NCBI RefSeq assembly: GCF_027925525.1
Contig: NZ_BSDJ01000041.1
Location: forward strand, 1-62,906
Origin: Paenibacillus tyrphae
GTDB lineage: Bacteria > Bacillota > Bacilli > Paenibacillales > NBRC-103111
DNA length: 62,906 nt
Direction of reading: 5' to 3'
Under the pieces are notes generated by a model, which ran no database searches, was not told the DNA's origin, and saw nothing but the letters and a program-made list of their open reading frames with translations. Below are positions 44,396-54,026 of this stretch, in pieces; position 1 is the stretch's first letter, and each line of letters starts with the position of its first letter. The position numbers and the translations under genes are program-made.

Positions 44396-46363
44396 ATGAA
44401 TCGCATTATTCGCAATACAGGCTTTTATCTGCTCATTTTTTTGGTCACCGTCGGAATCGTTCATTTTATCAGCACGCAGAATGAACAGAAAGACACCATT
44501 AGCTACGATAAGCTCCGCGTGGCCTTAATCGAAAAGAATGTCGAATCCATCATCGTAAAATACGATGCTCAAACGTATCTGGTTCGGGGGAAATATAAGA
44601 ACGCTTCTACGGATAAGAAAAATTTCGAATCTCGTGCGCCTTATGACCCGCAAATCTTCCGTTTGATTGAAAACAGCGACATTCCCCAAGGGAACGTTTA
44701 CATCGAGAAAATGGAAGGGGACAATGTTTGGATCAGCTTCCTTACCTCCATTATCCCGTTTGTGATCATCTTCATCCTGTTTTTCTTCCTGTTGAATCAG
44801 GCGCAGGGTGGCGGCGGAAAAGTCATGAACTTCGGCAAAAGCCGGGCGAGGCTCTATAACGAAGAGAAGAAGCGCGTCACGTTCGAGGACGTTGCCGGAG
44901 CCGATGAGGAGAAGCAAGAGCTGGTTGAAGTTGTCGAGTTTTTGAAAGACCCGCGCAAATTTGCAGCCGTAGGCGCCCGCATCCCGAAAGGGGTTCTGTT
45001 GGTCGGTCCTCCGGGTACCGGTAAAACGCTGCTTGCCAGAGCCGTAGCCGGTGAAGCCGGTGTACCGTTCTTTAGTATCAGCGGTTCCGACTTCGTGGAA
45101 ATGTTCGTCGGTGTCGGTGCTTCCCGCGTACGCGATTTGTTCGAAAATGCTAAGAAAAACGCCCCTTGTATCATATTTATAGATGAAATCGATGCTGTCG
45201 GCCGTCAGCGCGGCGCCGGATTAGGCGGCGGGCACGACGAGCGCGAGCAGACGCTCAACCAGCTTCTGGTTGAGATGGACGGCTTTGGCGCCAACGAAGG
45301 GATTATCATCGTGGCCGCGACGAACCGTCCGGACATTTTGGACCCCGCCTTGCTGCGTCCGGGACGCTTCGACCGTCAAATTACCGTTGACCGTCCGGAT
45401 GTGAAAGGCCGCGAAGCGGTGCTGAAGGTGCATGCGCGCAACAAGCCGCTCGCCAAAGATGTGAAGCTGGATCAACTGTCCCGTTACACCACCGGATTTA
45501 CCGGCGCGGACCTTGAAAACCTGTTGAACGAAGCGGCGCTTATTGCAGCCCGACGCAATCGGAAAGACATTTCGATGGATGAGATCGACGAGGCGTTCGA
45601 CCGCGTGATTGTCGGAACGCAGAAGAAGAGCCGCGTCATCAGCGAACGCGAGAAGCGGATGGTCGCCTTCCACGAAGCGGGCCATACGATCGTCGGTATT
45701 CATGTCGAGGACGCTGACGTTGTGCACAAGGTAACGATCATTCCGCGCGGCCGCGCGGGCGGCTACGTCATGATGCTGCCGAAGGAAGGCGAAGACCGGA
45801 TGATGCAGACAAAGAACGAGCTGCTTGACAAAGTCACCGGACTTCTTGCAGGACGCGTCTCCGAGGAACTGTTCATCGGTCAAATCGGAACGGGTGCTTA
45901 CAGCGACTTCCAACGAGCCACAGGCATCGTACGCCGCATGATCATGGAGTACGGGATGAGCGATAAGCTCGGACCGATGCAGTTCGGTACGACTCAGGGC
46001 CAAGTTTTCTTGGGCCGGGATATCGGACATGAACAGAACTACAGTGATGCCATCGCTTACGAGATCGACCAAGAGATGCAATCGATTATGCGCGCCTGCT
46101 ATGACCGGGCCAAAGACATTTTGACCAAGTATAGTGATCAAGTGCGCTTGGTTGCCGAAACGTTGATCGAGAAAGAAACGTTGGAGAAAGAACAGATTCG
46201 CGAGCTGATCGAGACCGGCAAGCTCGGACCCGTGAAAGAAGACGGGGAAGTAAAGTCGGAAGATGTGAAAGTGAACATCCAAGGGCAGCATCAAGAATCC
46301 GAAGCCAACAAGCTCGATTTCGAGAAAAACGAGTCGGATGGCGACAAAGAGGAAAATAAATAA
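44396..46363 (+). CDS. ftsH: ATP-dependent zinc metalloprotease FtsH
   Basis: Membrane-anchored AAA+ protease of 655 residues. Two membrane segments (about 8-25 and 112-134) bracket an extracytoplasmic loop. Walker A GPPGTGKT is at 204-211, the SRH follows, and the zinc site HEAGH is at 426-430. The C-terminal tail is acidic and repetitive. ATG at 44396 after GAGGAGGTAGGGG. Confidence 0.97.
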   Translation: MNRIIRNTGFYLLIFLVTVGIVHFISTQNEQKDTISYDKLRVALIEKNVESIIVKYDAQTYLVRGKYKNASTDKKNFESRAPYDPQIFRLIENSDIPQGNVYIEKMEGDNVWISFLTSIIPFVIIFILFFFLLNQAQGGGGKVMNFGKSRARLYNEEKKRVTFEDVAGADEEKQELVEVVEFLKDPRKFAAVGARIPKGVLLVGPPGTGKTLLARAVAGEAGVPFFSISGSDFVEMFVGVGASRVRDLFENAKKNAPCIIFIDEIDAVGRQRGAGLGGGHDEREQTLNQLLVEMDGFGANEGIIIVAATNRPDILDPALLRPGRFDRQITVDRPDVKGREAVLKVHARNKPLAKDVKLDQLSRYTTGFTGADLENLLNEAALIAARRNRKDISMDEIDEAFDRVIVGTQKKSRVISEREKRMVAFHEAGHTIVGIHVEDADVVHKVTIIPRGRAGGYVMMLPKEGEDRMMQTKNELLDKVTGLLAGRVSEELFIGQIGTGAYSDFQRATGIVRRMIMEYGMSDKLGPMQFGTTQGQVFLGRDIGHEQNYSDAIAYEIDQEMQSIMRACYDRAKDILTKYSDQVRLVAETLIEKETLEKEQIRELIETGKLGPVKEDGEVKSEDVKVNIQGQHQESEANKLDFEKNESDGDKEENK

Positions 46364-46374
46364 TTTTGCAGTTA

Positions 46375-46401
46375 AAACCGGTGCCGTAAAGCGCCGGTTT
46401 T
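46375..46401 (+). terminator. Terminator after ftsH
   Basis: AAAACCGG (46375-46382) pairs with CCGGTTTTT (46393-46401). A further CCGG-rich hairpin followed by TTTTT lies at about 46485-46505. Confidence 0.8.
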
Positions 46402-46519
46402 TCCTTTTCTGTGCAGGCTAAAACGGGACGTTTCTTGAGAAACTAGCCTTAGGAAAGGGAGCGAATCGGCCCATCATACGAAACCGGTATTTTCCGGCCT
46501 TTTTGTTGCTATTTCAGCA

Positions 46520-46569
46520 TTGACACCGCTCGGTCTGTTGTGTAAATTAAGTGTAAATCTTTAAACACT
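46520..46569 (+). promoter_or_regulatory. nadA promoter with direct-repeat operator candidate
   Basis: TTGACA (46520-46525), 17 bp, TAAATT (46543-46548). Overlapping the -10, GTGTAAAT occurs twice eleven bases apart (46540-46547 and 46551-46558), followed by the inverted element TTTAAACAC (46561-46568 region). The geometry suggests repressor binding, plausibly an NiaR/NadR-type niacin sensor, but the family motif was not verified. Confidence 0.55.
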
Positions 46570-46663
46570 TTGTGAACATTTTCACCAGCTGTTGCAGTAC
46601 GTTCCAGAGAGATATGAAGTTGGAAACATCAGGGTGGTCATACGAAAAAAAGGATGGTGCGTC

Positions 46664-47602
46664 ATGGAAGCATTAGCGTTGGAGCGTAAAGCGGAACAGC
46701 AAAAAGAGCTTAAAGAGCGGATCGCCCAGCTGAAGAAAGAACGGAATGCCATTATACTTGCTCATTATTATCAACGCGACGAGATTCAAGAGGTAGCCGA
46801 TTTTCGTGGGGATTCGTTCCTGCTGGCTCAAAAAGCCGCTTCCACCGACGCCGATGTGATCGTGTTCTGCGGCGTGCATTTTATGGGCGAAAGCGCAAAA
46901 ATATTGGCCCCGAACAAAACGGTGCTCATCCCGGACGAACGGGCCGGCTGTCCGATGGCCGACATGGTCAATGTCGACGGTCTGCGAGCGCTCAAGCAAA
47001 AGCATCCGAACGCCAAGGTCGTAGCCTACATTAATACGTCGGCGGAAGTCAAATCCGAAACCGATATTTGCTGTACGTCGGCCAACGCGATCAAAGTCAT
47101 CAGTTCGGTCGACTCCGATGAAATCATCTGGGTACCCGATAAAAACCTTGGTGATTACGTTTCCAAATTTACCGATAAGAAAATGATTATTTGGGAAGGA
47201 TATTGCAACACTCATGACATGTTGACCGTCAAAGATGTTGAAGAGATGAAAGCTCAATATCCGAATGCCCAATTCGTCGTTCATCCCGAATGCCGCCCGG
47301 AGGTCGTCAAGCTTGGCGATTTTGTCGGCAGTACCACAGCCATCATCAAATATTGCAGGGAATCCGATTGCCAGGAGTTTATCGTCGGCACGGAAGACGG
47401 TACCGGGTATCAGCTTCGGCTCGACAGCCCGAACAAAACATTCCATTTTGCCACCAAATATTTGGTTTGCCCGAATATGAAAGTCAATAACCTGAAAAAA
47501 GTGGTCAAATGTCTGGAAACGAACCAACCCCAAATTTATGTTCCGCCGCAAGTGGCCGACAAAGCCAGAGCATCCTTGGAGCGCATGCTGCAGGTCAAGT
47601 AG
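46664..47602 (+). CDS. nadA: Quinolinate synthase NadA
   Basis: Condenses iminoaspartate with dihydroxyacetone phosphate to quinolinate. The 312-residue short form has three cysteines at the [4Fe-4S] positions of the family: Cys96 (RAGCPMAD), Cys181 (EGYCNTH) and Cys269 (YLVCPNM). ATG at 46664 with AAAGGATG upstream. First gene of a nadA-nadB-nadC block not found here in B. subtilis. Confidence 0.95.
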   Translation: MEALALERKAEQQKELKERIAQLKKERNAIILAHYYQRDEIQEVADFRGDSFLLAQKAASTDADVIVFCGVHFMGESAKILAPNKTVLIPDERAGCPMADMVNVDGLRALKQKHPNAKVVAYINTSAEVKSETDICCTSANAIKVISSVDSDEIIWVPDKNLGDYVSKFTDKKMIIWEGYCNTHDMLTVKDVEEMKAQYPNAQFVVHPECRPEVVKLGDFVGSTTAIIKYCRESDCQEFIVGTEDGTGYQLRLDSPNKTFHFATKYLVCPNMKVNNLKKVVKCLETNQPQIYVPPQVADKARASLERMLQVK

Positions 47603-47637
47603 CATGCGCTACTTCCTTGTTGAACGGGTGAGAGCTG

Positions 47638-49251
47638 ATGATACCTCGTTATTTGGTTAATTTTGATGTGCGGCTGCTGCCGCAGGTACATACCGACGTC
47701 ATTGTGATCGGCGCAGGAATCGCCGGTCTTTTCACGGCACTGCGTTCCGCTGAGAACCACAAAGTGCTGATGGTCACCAAAAAGTCGCTGCTCGACAGCA
47801 ACACCAGGTACGCCCAAGGCGGAATTGCGGCCGTCATCTCGGACGAAGACTCGCCGGCCTATCACCGGCAGGATACGCTGATCGCGGGAGCCGGACTTTG
47901 CTCGTCTGCGGCCGTGGATGTTCTCGTGCATGAAGGGCCCGCCGGGGTTACGGATTTGATCCGGATGGGAACCGAATTCGATATGGAAGACGGACGCTAT
48001 GCGCTGACGAAAGAAGGGGCGCACAGCCAGAGGCGCATCCTTCATGCGCAAGGGGACGCTACCGGCGCCGAAATCGTGCGTGCGTTGTCCGAGCGAACGA
48101 AGCAGGACCCGAATATTGAGATTTGGGATGACCATTTTGTAATCGATTTAATTACGGATAACGGCGAATGCTACGGCGCACTGGTTCAAAAACCGGACGG
48201 CAGCAGGGTGATCGTTCATGCGAAGGCGACCATCCTATGTACCGGCGGAGCGGGGCAATTGTTCCGCTATACGACCAATCCCGATATCGCCACCGGAGAC
48301 GGCATTGCGATTGCCTACCGGGCAGGAGCGAATATCCGGGACGTGGAGTTTATTCAGTTCCATCCGACGGCGTTATGCTATCCGGGAGCTCCGAGGTTTC
48401 TTATCTCTGAAGCGGTGCGCGGGGAAGGGGCCGTACTGCGCAATATTAACGGCGAGCGGTTCATGGAACGGTACCATCCGCAGCTGGAGCTTGCTCCGCG
48501 GGATATTGTCGCCCGGGCGATCGTCAGCGAAATGGAGAACACCAAGTCGACCTTTGTCTACATTGATTTTACGCACGAATCGGAAGAAACGGTGAAGCAC
48601 CGGTTTCCGACCATTTATGAATACTGCTTGTCTTACGGGCTCGATTTGTCGTCCGATTGGATTCCGGTAGCTCCCGCGGCTCATTACATGATGGGCGGGG
48701 TAGAAACCGACCTGTACGGAGAAACGGCTGTCAAACGGTTGTTTGCGTGCGGGGAAGTGTCCTCTACAGGTGTACATGGAGCCAACCGGTTGGCCAGCAA
48801 CTCGCTTTCCGAAGCGATTGTGTTCGGGCGGCGGATTGTCAAGCGAATCGACCGCTTATCGCCGATCGCAGAGCTTCCCCACATCCAGGAGGAGCAGCGG
48901 TCCAAGGATAACGCCATTCAGCCCGTTGTCGAAAAGAAGCTGAAGCTGCAAAAGGTCATGCTCCGGTACGCAGGACTCAAGCGGCATGCTCAAGGACTGG
49001 AAAAAGGCTACGACGAGCTGAAACGGCACGTATCGATCTTCGACAGCTGTTTGGCCAAGCGGGAACAATATGAATTTGCCAATCTGCTCATCTGCGCGCT
49101 TCTGACGACGCAGGCCGCTTTGATTAGGCAAGAAAGCCGTGGGGGACACTACCGGGAGGACTTCCCGGACAAGGATGACGTGGTTTGGCGCAAGCATACC
49201 GTGTTTAATCGTGCCAACGGCATTACGGAAGGACGGATTGATGATGTTTGA
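47638..49251 (+). CDS. nadB: L-aspartate oxidase NadB
   Basis: FAD enzyme making iminoaspartate. The 537-residue protein shows the Rossmann FAD motif VIVIGAGIAGLFTALRSA (around 20-37), SLLDSNTRYAQGGIAAV, RFLISEAVRGEGA and the GVHGANRLASNSLSEAIVFG signature. ATG at 47638. It overlaps nadC by 11 bases. Confidence 0.95.
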   Translation: MIPRYLVNFDVRLLPQVHTDVIVIGAGIAGLFTALRSAENHKVLMVTKKSLLDSNTRYAQGGIAAVISDEDSPAYHRQDTLIAGAGLCSSAAVDVLVHEGPAGVTDLIRMGTEFDMEDGRYALTKEGAHSQRRILHAQGDATGAEIVRALSERTKQDPNIEIWDDHFVIDLITDNGECYGALVQKPDGSRVIVHAKATILCTGGAGQLFRYTTNPDIATGDGIAIAYRAGANIRDVEFIQFHPTALCYPGAPRFLISEAVRGEGAVLRNINGERFMERYHPQLELAPRDIVARAIVSEMENTKSTFVYIDFTHESEETVKHRFPTIYEYCLSYGLDLSSDWIPVAPAAHYMMGGVETDLYGETAVKRLFACGEVSSTGVHGANRLASNSLSEAIVFGRRIVKRIDRLSPIAELPHIQEEQRSKDNAIQPVVEKKLKLQKVMLRYAGLKRHAQGLEKGYDELKRHVSIFDSCLAKREQYEFANLLICALLTTQAALIRQESRGGHYREDFPDKDDVVWRKHTVFNRANGITEGRIDDV

Positions 49252-50131
49252 GTTGAACCGGTCGAATCTGGAACGAAGCTTGCGGGCTTGGCTTGAGGAA
49301 GACATCGGGATGGGCGACGTCACGACGATGACAACGATTCCGGCGGAATCGCAAGCCAAAGGCATTATTCACGTCAAAGACGAGGGCATTATCGCCGGAC
49401 TCCCGGTGGCCGAAGCGGTCTTCGCATTGGTCGATCCGCAGCTTCGATTCGAAGCGAAGGTGAATGATGGCGCGGCGGCCCAATATGGTACCGTTATCGC
49501 GGAAGTATCCGGCAGCACGCGCAGCATTTTGCTTGGGGAGCGGCTCGCACTGAATTTGCTGCAGCGTATGTCCGGCATTGCTACGCGTACGCGTCAGTTC
49601 GTGGACCGGCTGGAAGGACTGCCGGTTCGTCTTGTGGATACGCGCAAAACAACGCCGGGCCACCGAATGCTGGAGAAATATGCGGTTCGTGTCGGGGGAG
49701 GACATAATCACCGGTTCGGATTATATGATGCTGTCATGATCAAGGATAACCATATCAAGGGAGCGGGAGGAATCCGTGAAGCCATTACGGCGGCCCGCGC
49801 TCAAATTCCGCATACGATGAAGATCGAAGTCGAAGTGGAGACCTTCGAGCAGCTCGAAGAAGCGTTAGCGGCCGGTCCCGACATCGTCATGCTCGACAAC
49901 ATGTCGCCGGAGCAAATGTCGCAAGCCGTACAGCGCATGAAAAACCAGGCTCCGCATATCATGGTAGAAGCGTCGGGAAACGTTACGCTGGACACGGTCC
50001 GCGGCATTGCCCAGAGCGGGGTGGACGTCATTTCCGTCGGCAGGCTGACCTATTCCGTTCAGGCGCTTGATATCAGCTTGGATCTGAACGAACAGAAAGG
50101 TTCCGCGGGAGAAAAGGCGGGCCGGCCATGA
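49241..50131 (+). CDS. nadC: Nicotinate-nucleotide pyrophosphorylase NadC
   Basis: Quinolinate phosphoribosyltransferase of 296 residues. Family signatures are ALNLLQRMSGIATRT, DTRKTTPGHRMLEKYAV and VRVGGGHNHRFGLYDAVMIKDNH. ATG at 49241 is six bases after GGAAGGA; the frame stays open upstream inside nadB but without similarity. It ends overlapping coaX by four bases. Confidence 0.95.
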   Translation: MMFELNRSNLERSLRAWLEEDIGMGDVTTMTTIPAESQAKGIIHVKDEGIIAGLPVAEAVFALVDPQLRFEAKVNDGAAAQYGTVIAEVSGSTRSILLGERLALNLLQRMSGIATRTRQFVDRLEGLPVRLVDTRKTTPGHRMLEKYAVRVGGGHNHRFGLYDAVMIKDNHIKGAGGIREAITAARAQIPHTMKIEVEVETFEQLEEALAAGPDIVMLDNMSPEQMSQAVQRMKNQAPHIMVEASGNVTLDTVRGIAQSGVDVISVGRLTYSVQALDISLDLNEQKGSAGEKAGRP

Positions 50132-50895
50132 TCTTGGTGGTAGACGTAGGGAATACTAACATCGTACTCGGTATATACGAAGGGAAGCAACTGCTTCACC
50201 ACTGGCGGCTGAGTACGAACCGGTCGGCCACTTCGGACGAGTACGGAATGACCATGTACAACCTGTTCCAGCATGCAGGAATCGGCCTGGATCAAGTCGA
50301 CGGCGTCATTCTTTCTTCCGTCGTGCCGCCGCTCATGTTTGTATTGGAACAATTGTGTTTAAATTATTTGAAGAAAGCGCCGTTGATCGTAGGACCTGGT
50401 ATCAAGACCGGACTGAATATTCGTTACGAGAACCCGAAGGAAGTCGGCGCAGACCGGATCGTGAATGCAGTCGCTGCCATCGAGCTGTACGGCTCGCCTT
50501 GTATCGTCGTCGATTTTGGAACGGCTACGACGTTCGACTATATTGACGAGAAGAGCCAGTTCATCGGCGGTGCCGTGGCGCCTGGAATCAGTATTTCCAC
50601 CGAAGCTTTATATCAACGGGCGGCGAAGCTGCCACGCATTGAACTGGTGAAACCGAAAAGCGTCGTCGGCCGCAATACGGTCGCATCGATGCAAGCCGGG
50701 ATTATTTTCGGCTTCGCCGGTCAAGTGGATGGAATCGTGGAACGGATTAAACAGGAGTTCCGGGTGGAGCCGAAAGTCATCGCAACGGGCGGGCTGGCAG
50801 AGCTCATTGCAGGGGAATCGCGTACGATCGATTTAATCGATCCGCTTCTCACGCTGCAGGGATTGCAAATTATATACGAACGCAATATTGGCTAG
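50128..50895 (+). CDS. coaX: Type III pantothenate kinase CoaX
   Basis: First step of CoA synthesis, insensitive to CoA feedback. The 255-residue ASKHA-fold enzyme begins MILVVDVGNTNIVLGIYEG and has GADRIVNAVAA and IVVDFGTATTFDYID. The ATGA overlap with nadC suggests that NAD and CoA synthesis genes are cotranscribed. Confidence 0.95.
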   Translation: MILVVDVGNTNIVLGIYEGKQLLHHWRLSTNRSATSDEYGMTMYNLFQHAGIGLDQVDGVILSSVVPPLMFVLEQLCLNYLKKAPLIVGPGIKTGLNIRYENPKEVGADRIVNAVAAIELYGSPCIVVDFGTATTFDYIDEKSQFIGGAVAPGISISTEALYQRAAKLPRIELVKPKSVVGRNTVASMQAGIIFGFAGQVDGIVERIKQEFRVEPKVIATGGLAELIAGESRTIDLIDPLLTLQGLQIIYERNIG

Positions 50896-50982
50896 AGGTC
50901 TCATATCCGCAGCAAGCAGACTTCTTATTCCGGCTTCCCGGACCCTGGCTTGTAGCGTCATTCGAACAGAAGGAGCTTTGTC

Positions 50983-51855
50983 ATGCAAGATTACTTAATC
51001 AGGGCTACGGCCTATGAAGGAAAAGTGCGCGCGTTTGCCGTCCGCACTACCGGAATTGTTGAAGAACTGCGCCGCCGTCATCAGACCACGCCAACCGCAA
51101 CCGCTGCTTTGGGACGTACGGCAACGGCTGCGCTGATGATGGGCATCATGCTTAAAGGGGAAGAAAAGCTGACTGTTCAAGTCAAAGGCGGCGGGCCAAT
51201 CGGCCAGATCGTCGCGGATTCCAATGCTCACGGAGAAGTACGCGGGTATGTGGACAATCCGACCGTCGATTTGCCTTTGAACTCAATCGGTAAGCTGGAC
51301 GTGGCTGGTGCTGTCGGTGCCGACGGTTTTTTGTATGTCATTAAAGACCTTGGACTCAAAGAACCATATCGCGGCAGTATCCCGATCGTTTCGGGCGAGC
51401 TCGGCGAAGATTTTACGTACTATTTTGCTAAATCCGAACAAACGCCTTCGGCTGTCGCTTTGGGCGTGTTGGTCGACGTGGATTATACCGTGAAGACTGC
51501 CGGCGGATTCATCATTCAGTTGCTGCCGGGATTAACGGATGACGAGATTTCACAGATTGAAAAGGAGCTCGCGGCTCTTCCGCCGATTACGTCCTTGCTT
51601 GACCGCGGAGACCAGTTGGAGGACATCCTGACTTCATTGCTTCCCGGCGCCGAAGTGCTGGAGAGACGCGACGACATTCGGTTTCAATGCAAATGCTCGC
51701 GCGAACGCGTCGAGCAGACCTTAATAAGTCTGGGTCGGGATGAATTGCAGCAAATCCTGGAAGAAGACGGCAAAGCGGAAATTGTGTGCCATTTTTGCAA
51801 CGAAGCCTATCGTTTCAGTAGAGAAGACCTTGAAGCGATTCTCAAGTCCATATAA
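50983..51855 (+). CDS. hslO: Redox-regulated chaperone Hsp33
   Basis: A 290-residue chaperone activated by oxidation. The C-terminal zinc-redox switch is complete: CKC near residue 231 and CHFC near residue 265. ATG at 50983 after AGAAGGAG. Confidence 0.96.
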   Translation: MQDYLIRATAYEGKVRAFAVRTTGIVEELRRRHQTTPTATAALGRTATAALMMGIMLKGEEKLTVQVKGGGPIGQIVADSNAHGEVRGYVDNPTVDLPLNSIGKLDVAGAVGADGFLYVIKDLGLKEPYRGSIPIVSGELGEDFTYYFAKSEQTPSAVALGVLVDVDYTVKTAGGFIIQLLPGLTDDEISQIEKELAALPPITSLLDRGDQLEDILTSLLPGAEVLERRDDIRFQCKCSRERVEQTLISLGRDELQQILEEDGKAEIVCHFCNEAYRFSREDLEAILKSI

Positions 51856-51918
51856 AATGACAGGATGGCGAGCAGCCGCCCGGTCAATATAGAGAGTGAT
51901 TATACGAGGAGATAGGGT

Positions 51919-52857
51919 ATGCGAAACATTAAAGTTTTATGGGGAATGATCGCTGTGTTGTTGGTCGCGGTAGTCATCCTATCCTCCGTATTAATGGCCC
52001 ACTCCTTATACCCATCTCCTACCGATAAACATCCGGACCCCCAGAAGCAGGACGGAGAGGCGCAAATTTTGGCCACGATCGGAGAGAAAAAGATTACGTT
52101 AGCCGAATTGGAAACGCAGCTGCTGGCGGCGCACGGACGCGAGCTCTTGGACCGAATGATCGACCGGGAAGTGGTGCGCTTGGAGGCAAAGGCCTTGGGC
52201 ATCGAGATCGCTGACAGTGAAGTGCAGCAGGAAATGAAGCGGATGAAGCAGGGGTACGAAAGCGAGCAAGCATTTTTAGAAACGATGAAAAATCAGCTGG
52301 GTTTAACTCCCGATACGCTCAAAGAGGATGTTTACCACAAGCTGTTGGCCGATAAAGTTGCGATTCACAACATCCGGATCAGCGATGAAGAAGTGCAGGC
52401 TTATATTGCGACGCATCCGGACGAATTCCAGACACGCGTGGAGTTTCGCCTTCAGCAGATCGTGACGGCCAGCAAGGAGCAGGCCCAACGGGCAATGAAC
52501 GACTTGTCCAAAGGCACCGATTTTGCTCAGGTAGCCAAGGAACGTTCCCTTGATGATGCTACGCGCGATAGCGGAGGGGACTTGGGTTGGCTGGAAGAGG
52601 GCGATCCGTTCGTCTCCGCCCCGATCATGAAGACTGCTAAGCTGCTAAAGCAAGGGGAAATCGGAAAACCCGTCGAAGTCGACGGCAAATATGTGATCGT
52701 CAAGCTGAGAGAGCGTAGAGAAACTTCGAAGGAGGAGCCTGCGGTAGTTCGGGAGCGGGTCCGCAAAGATCTCGCCCTTCGGGAAGCTCCTCCGATGAAG
52801 GAGACGCTGCATACGCTCCGAGACAAGTGGAAAGTAACCGTCCAGGCAAATTTCTAG
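51919..52857 (+). CDS. yacD: Membrane-anchored parvulin-type foldase (YacD-like)
   Basis: A 312-residue protein with an N-terminal signal anchor (residues 6-28, no lipobox), a SurA-like N-terminal domain (about 50-160) and a parvulin domain (about 170-270; EFRLQQIVTASKEQAQRAM, DLGWLEEGD). It corresponds in position to YacD between hslO and cysK in B. subtilis. Probably assists folding outside the membrane; substrates unknown. Confidence 0.88.
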   Translation: MRNIKVLWGMIAVLLVAVVILSSVLMAHSLYPSPTDKHPDPQKQDGEAQILATIGEKKITLAELETQLLAAHGRELLDRMIDREVVRLEAKALGIEIADSEVQQEMKRMKQGYESEQAFLETMKNQLGLTPDTLKEDVYHKLLADKVAIHNIRISDEEVQAYIATHPDEFQTRVEFRLQQIVTASKEQAQRAMNDLSKGTDFAQVAKERSLDDATRDSGGDLGWLEEGDPFVSAPIMKTAKLLKQGEIGKPVEVDGKYVIVKLRERRETSKEEPAVVRERVRKDLALREAPPMKETLHTLRDKWKVTVQANF

Positions 52858-52876
52858 GAAACGACAGGGAATTGTA

Positions 52877-52916
52877 TTGACAACCACCGTAGGGGTTGCT
52901 AAGATTACAATATAAT
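52877..52916 (+). promoter_or_regulatory. cysK promoter region
   Basis: TTGACA (52877-52882), 17 bp, TAAGAT (52900-52905); a second -10-like TATAAT lies at 52911-52916. The following TAATACCC...TTTACTCGGATATT is loosely reminiscent of a CymR site, which would fit cysteine control, but this is tentative. Confidence 0.5.
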
Positions 52917-52967
52917 ACCCACTAATTTACTCGGATATTTTGATGTGAACTTGAGGAGGAGAACGGA

Positions 52968-53906
52968 ATGGCCAGATTAGTGCAAAGCGTTACGCAATTG
53001 ATTGGGGACACGCCATTGGTTAAACTAAATCGTGTCGTGCCGGAGGGCAGTGCGGAAATTTACGTGAAGCTGGAATTCCAAAACCCGGGTGCCAGCGTAA
53101 AAGACCGGATTGCCATCAGCATGATTGAAGTGGCCGAGCAAGAAGGCCGTATCAAACCGGGCGATACGATCGTCGAGCCGACGAGCGGAAATACGGGGAT
53201 CGGTCTGGCAATGGTCGCCGCGGCTAAAGGCTATAAGGCGATCTTGGTCATGCCGGAGACGATGTCCATGGAACGCCGCAATCTGCTTCGAGCTTACGGT
53301 GCGCAGCTGGAGCTGACGCCGGGAGCGGAAGGGATGAAGGGCGCCATCAAGCGTGCGGAAGAAATCTTGGCCGAAAATCCGAGTTACTTCATGCCTCAGC
53401 AGTTCAAGAACCAAGCGAACGTCAAAATTCACCGCGAAACGACCGGTCCGGAAATCGTCGAAGCGATCAACGCGCATGACGGCAAGCTGGACGCTTTCAT
53501 TGCCGGGATCGGAACCGGCGGAACGATTACAGGTGCCGGTTCGGTGCTCAAGGAACACTTCCCGCACATTAAGATTTACGCTATCGAGCCTTCGGCTTCT
53601 CCGGTATTGTCCGGGGGCAAGCCGGGCCCGCACCGCATTCAAGGGATCGGCGCAGGCTTTGTGCCGGATATCCTCGATACGAACATTTATGACGGGATCA
53701 TTACGGTAGAGAACGAGGAAGCATTCGAAACGTCCCGCCGCGTAGCGAAAGAAGAAGGCATTCTGGGCGGCATTTCGTCCGGAGCGGCCATCTTTGCCGC
53801 ACTGAAGATCGCCAAGGAACTCGGCCCCGGCAAGCGCGTCATCGCTGTCGTTCCAAGTAACGGCGAGCGCTACCTGTCCACGCCGCTGTATCAATTCGAG
53901 GACTAA
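52968..53906 (+). CDS. cysK: Cysteine synthase A (O-acetylserine thiol-lyase)
   Basis: Makes cysteine from O-acetylserine and sulfide. The 312-residue PLP enzyme has the Schiff-base Lys45 in GASVKDR, the substrate loop PTSGNTGIGLAMV, the GTGGTITGAG phosphate loop and GISSGAAIFAAL. ATG at 52968 after GGAGGAG. Closed by a terminator. Confidence 0.97.
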   Translation: MARLVQSVTQLIGDTPLVKLNRVVPEGSAEIYVKLEFQNPGASVKDRIAISMIEVAEQEGRIKPGDTIVEPTSGNTGIGLAMVAAAKGYKAILVMPETMSMERRNLLRAYGAQLELTPGAEGMKGAIKRAEEILAENPSYFMPQQFKNQANVKIHRETTGPEIVEAINAHDGKLDAFIAGIGTGGTITGAGSVLKEHFPHIKIYAIEPSASPVLSGGKPGPHRIQGIGAGFVPDILDTNIYDGIITVENEEAFETSRRVAKEEGILGGISSGAAIFAALKIAKELGPGKRVIAVVPSNGERYLSTPLYQFED

Positions 53907-53920
53907 TAAGCCAACCAAGC

Positions 53921-53952
53921 CTGCTCATCCTGCAAAGGTTGAGCAGTTTTTT
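53921..53952 (+). terminator. Terminator after cysK
   Basis: CTGCTCA (53921-53927) pairs with TGAGCAG (53940-53946), then T6. Confidence 0.85.
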
Positions 53953-53961
53953 ATTTTTCTA

Positions 53962-53985
53962 CCTCTCCCAAGAAATTGGGAGAGG
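53962..53985. repeat. Perfect 10-bp-arm palindrome
   Basis: CCTCTCCCAA, GAAA loop, TTGGGAGAGG. There is no T run on either side. Confidence 0.7.
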
Positions 53986-54026
53986 GATGTAGCACACGCG
54001 GCGTCTTTTCTTGTGGAATGGTCGAA

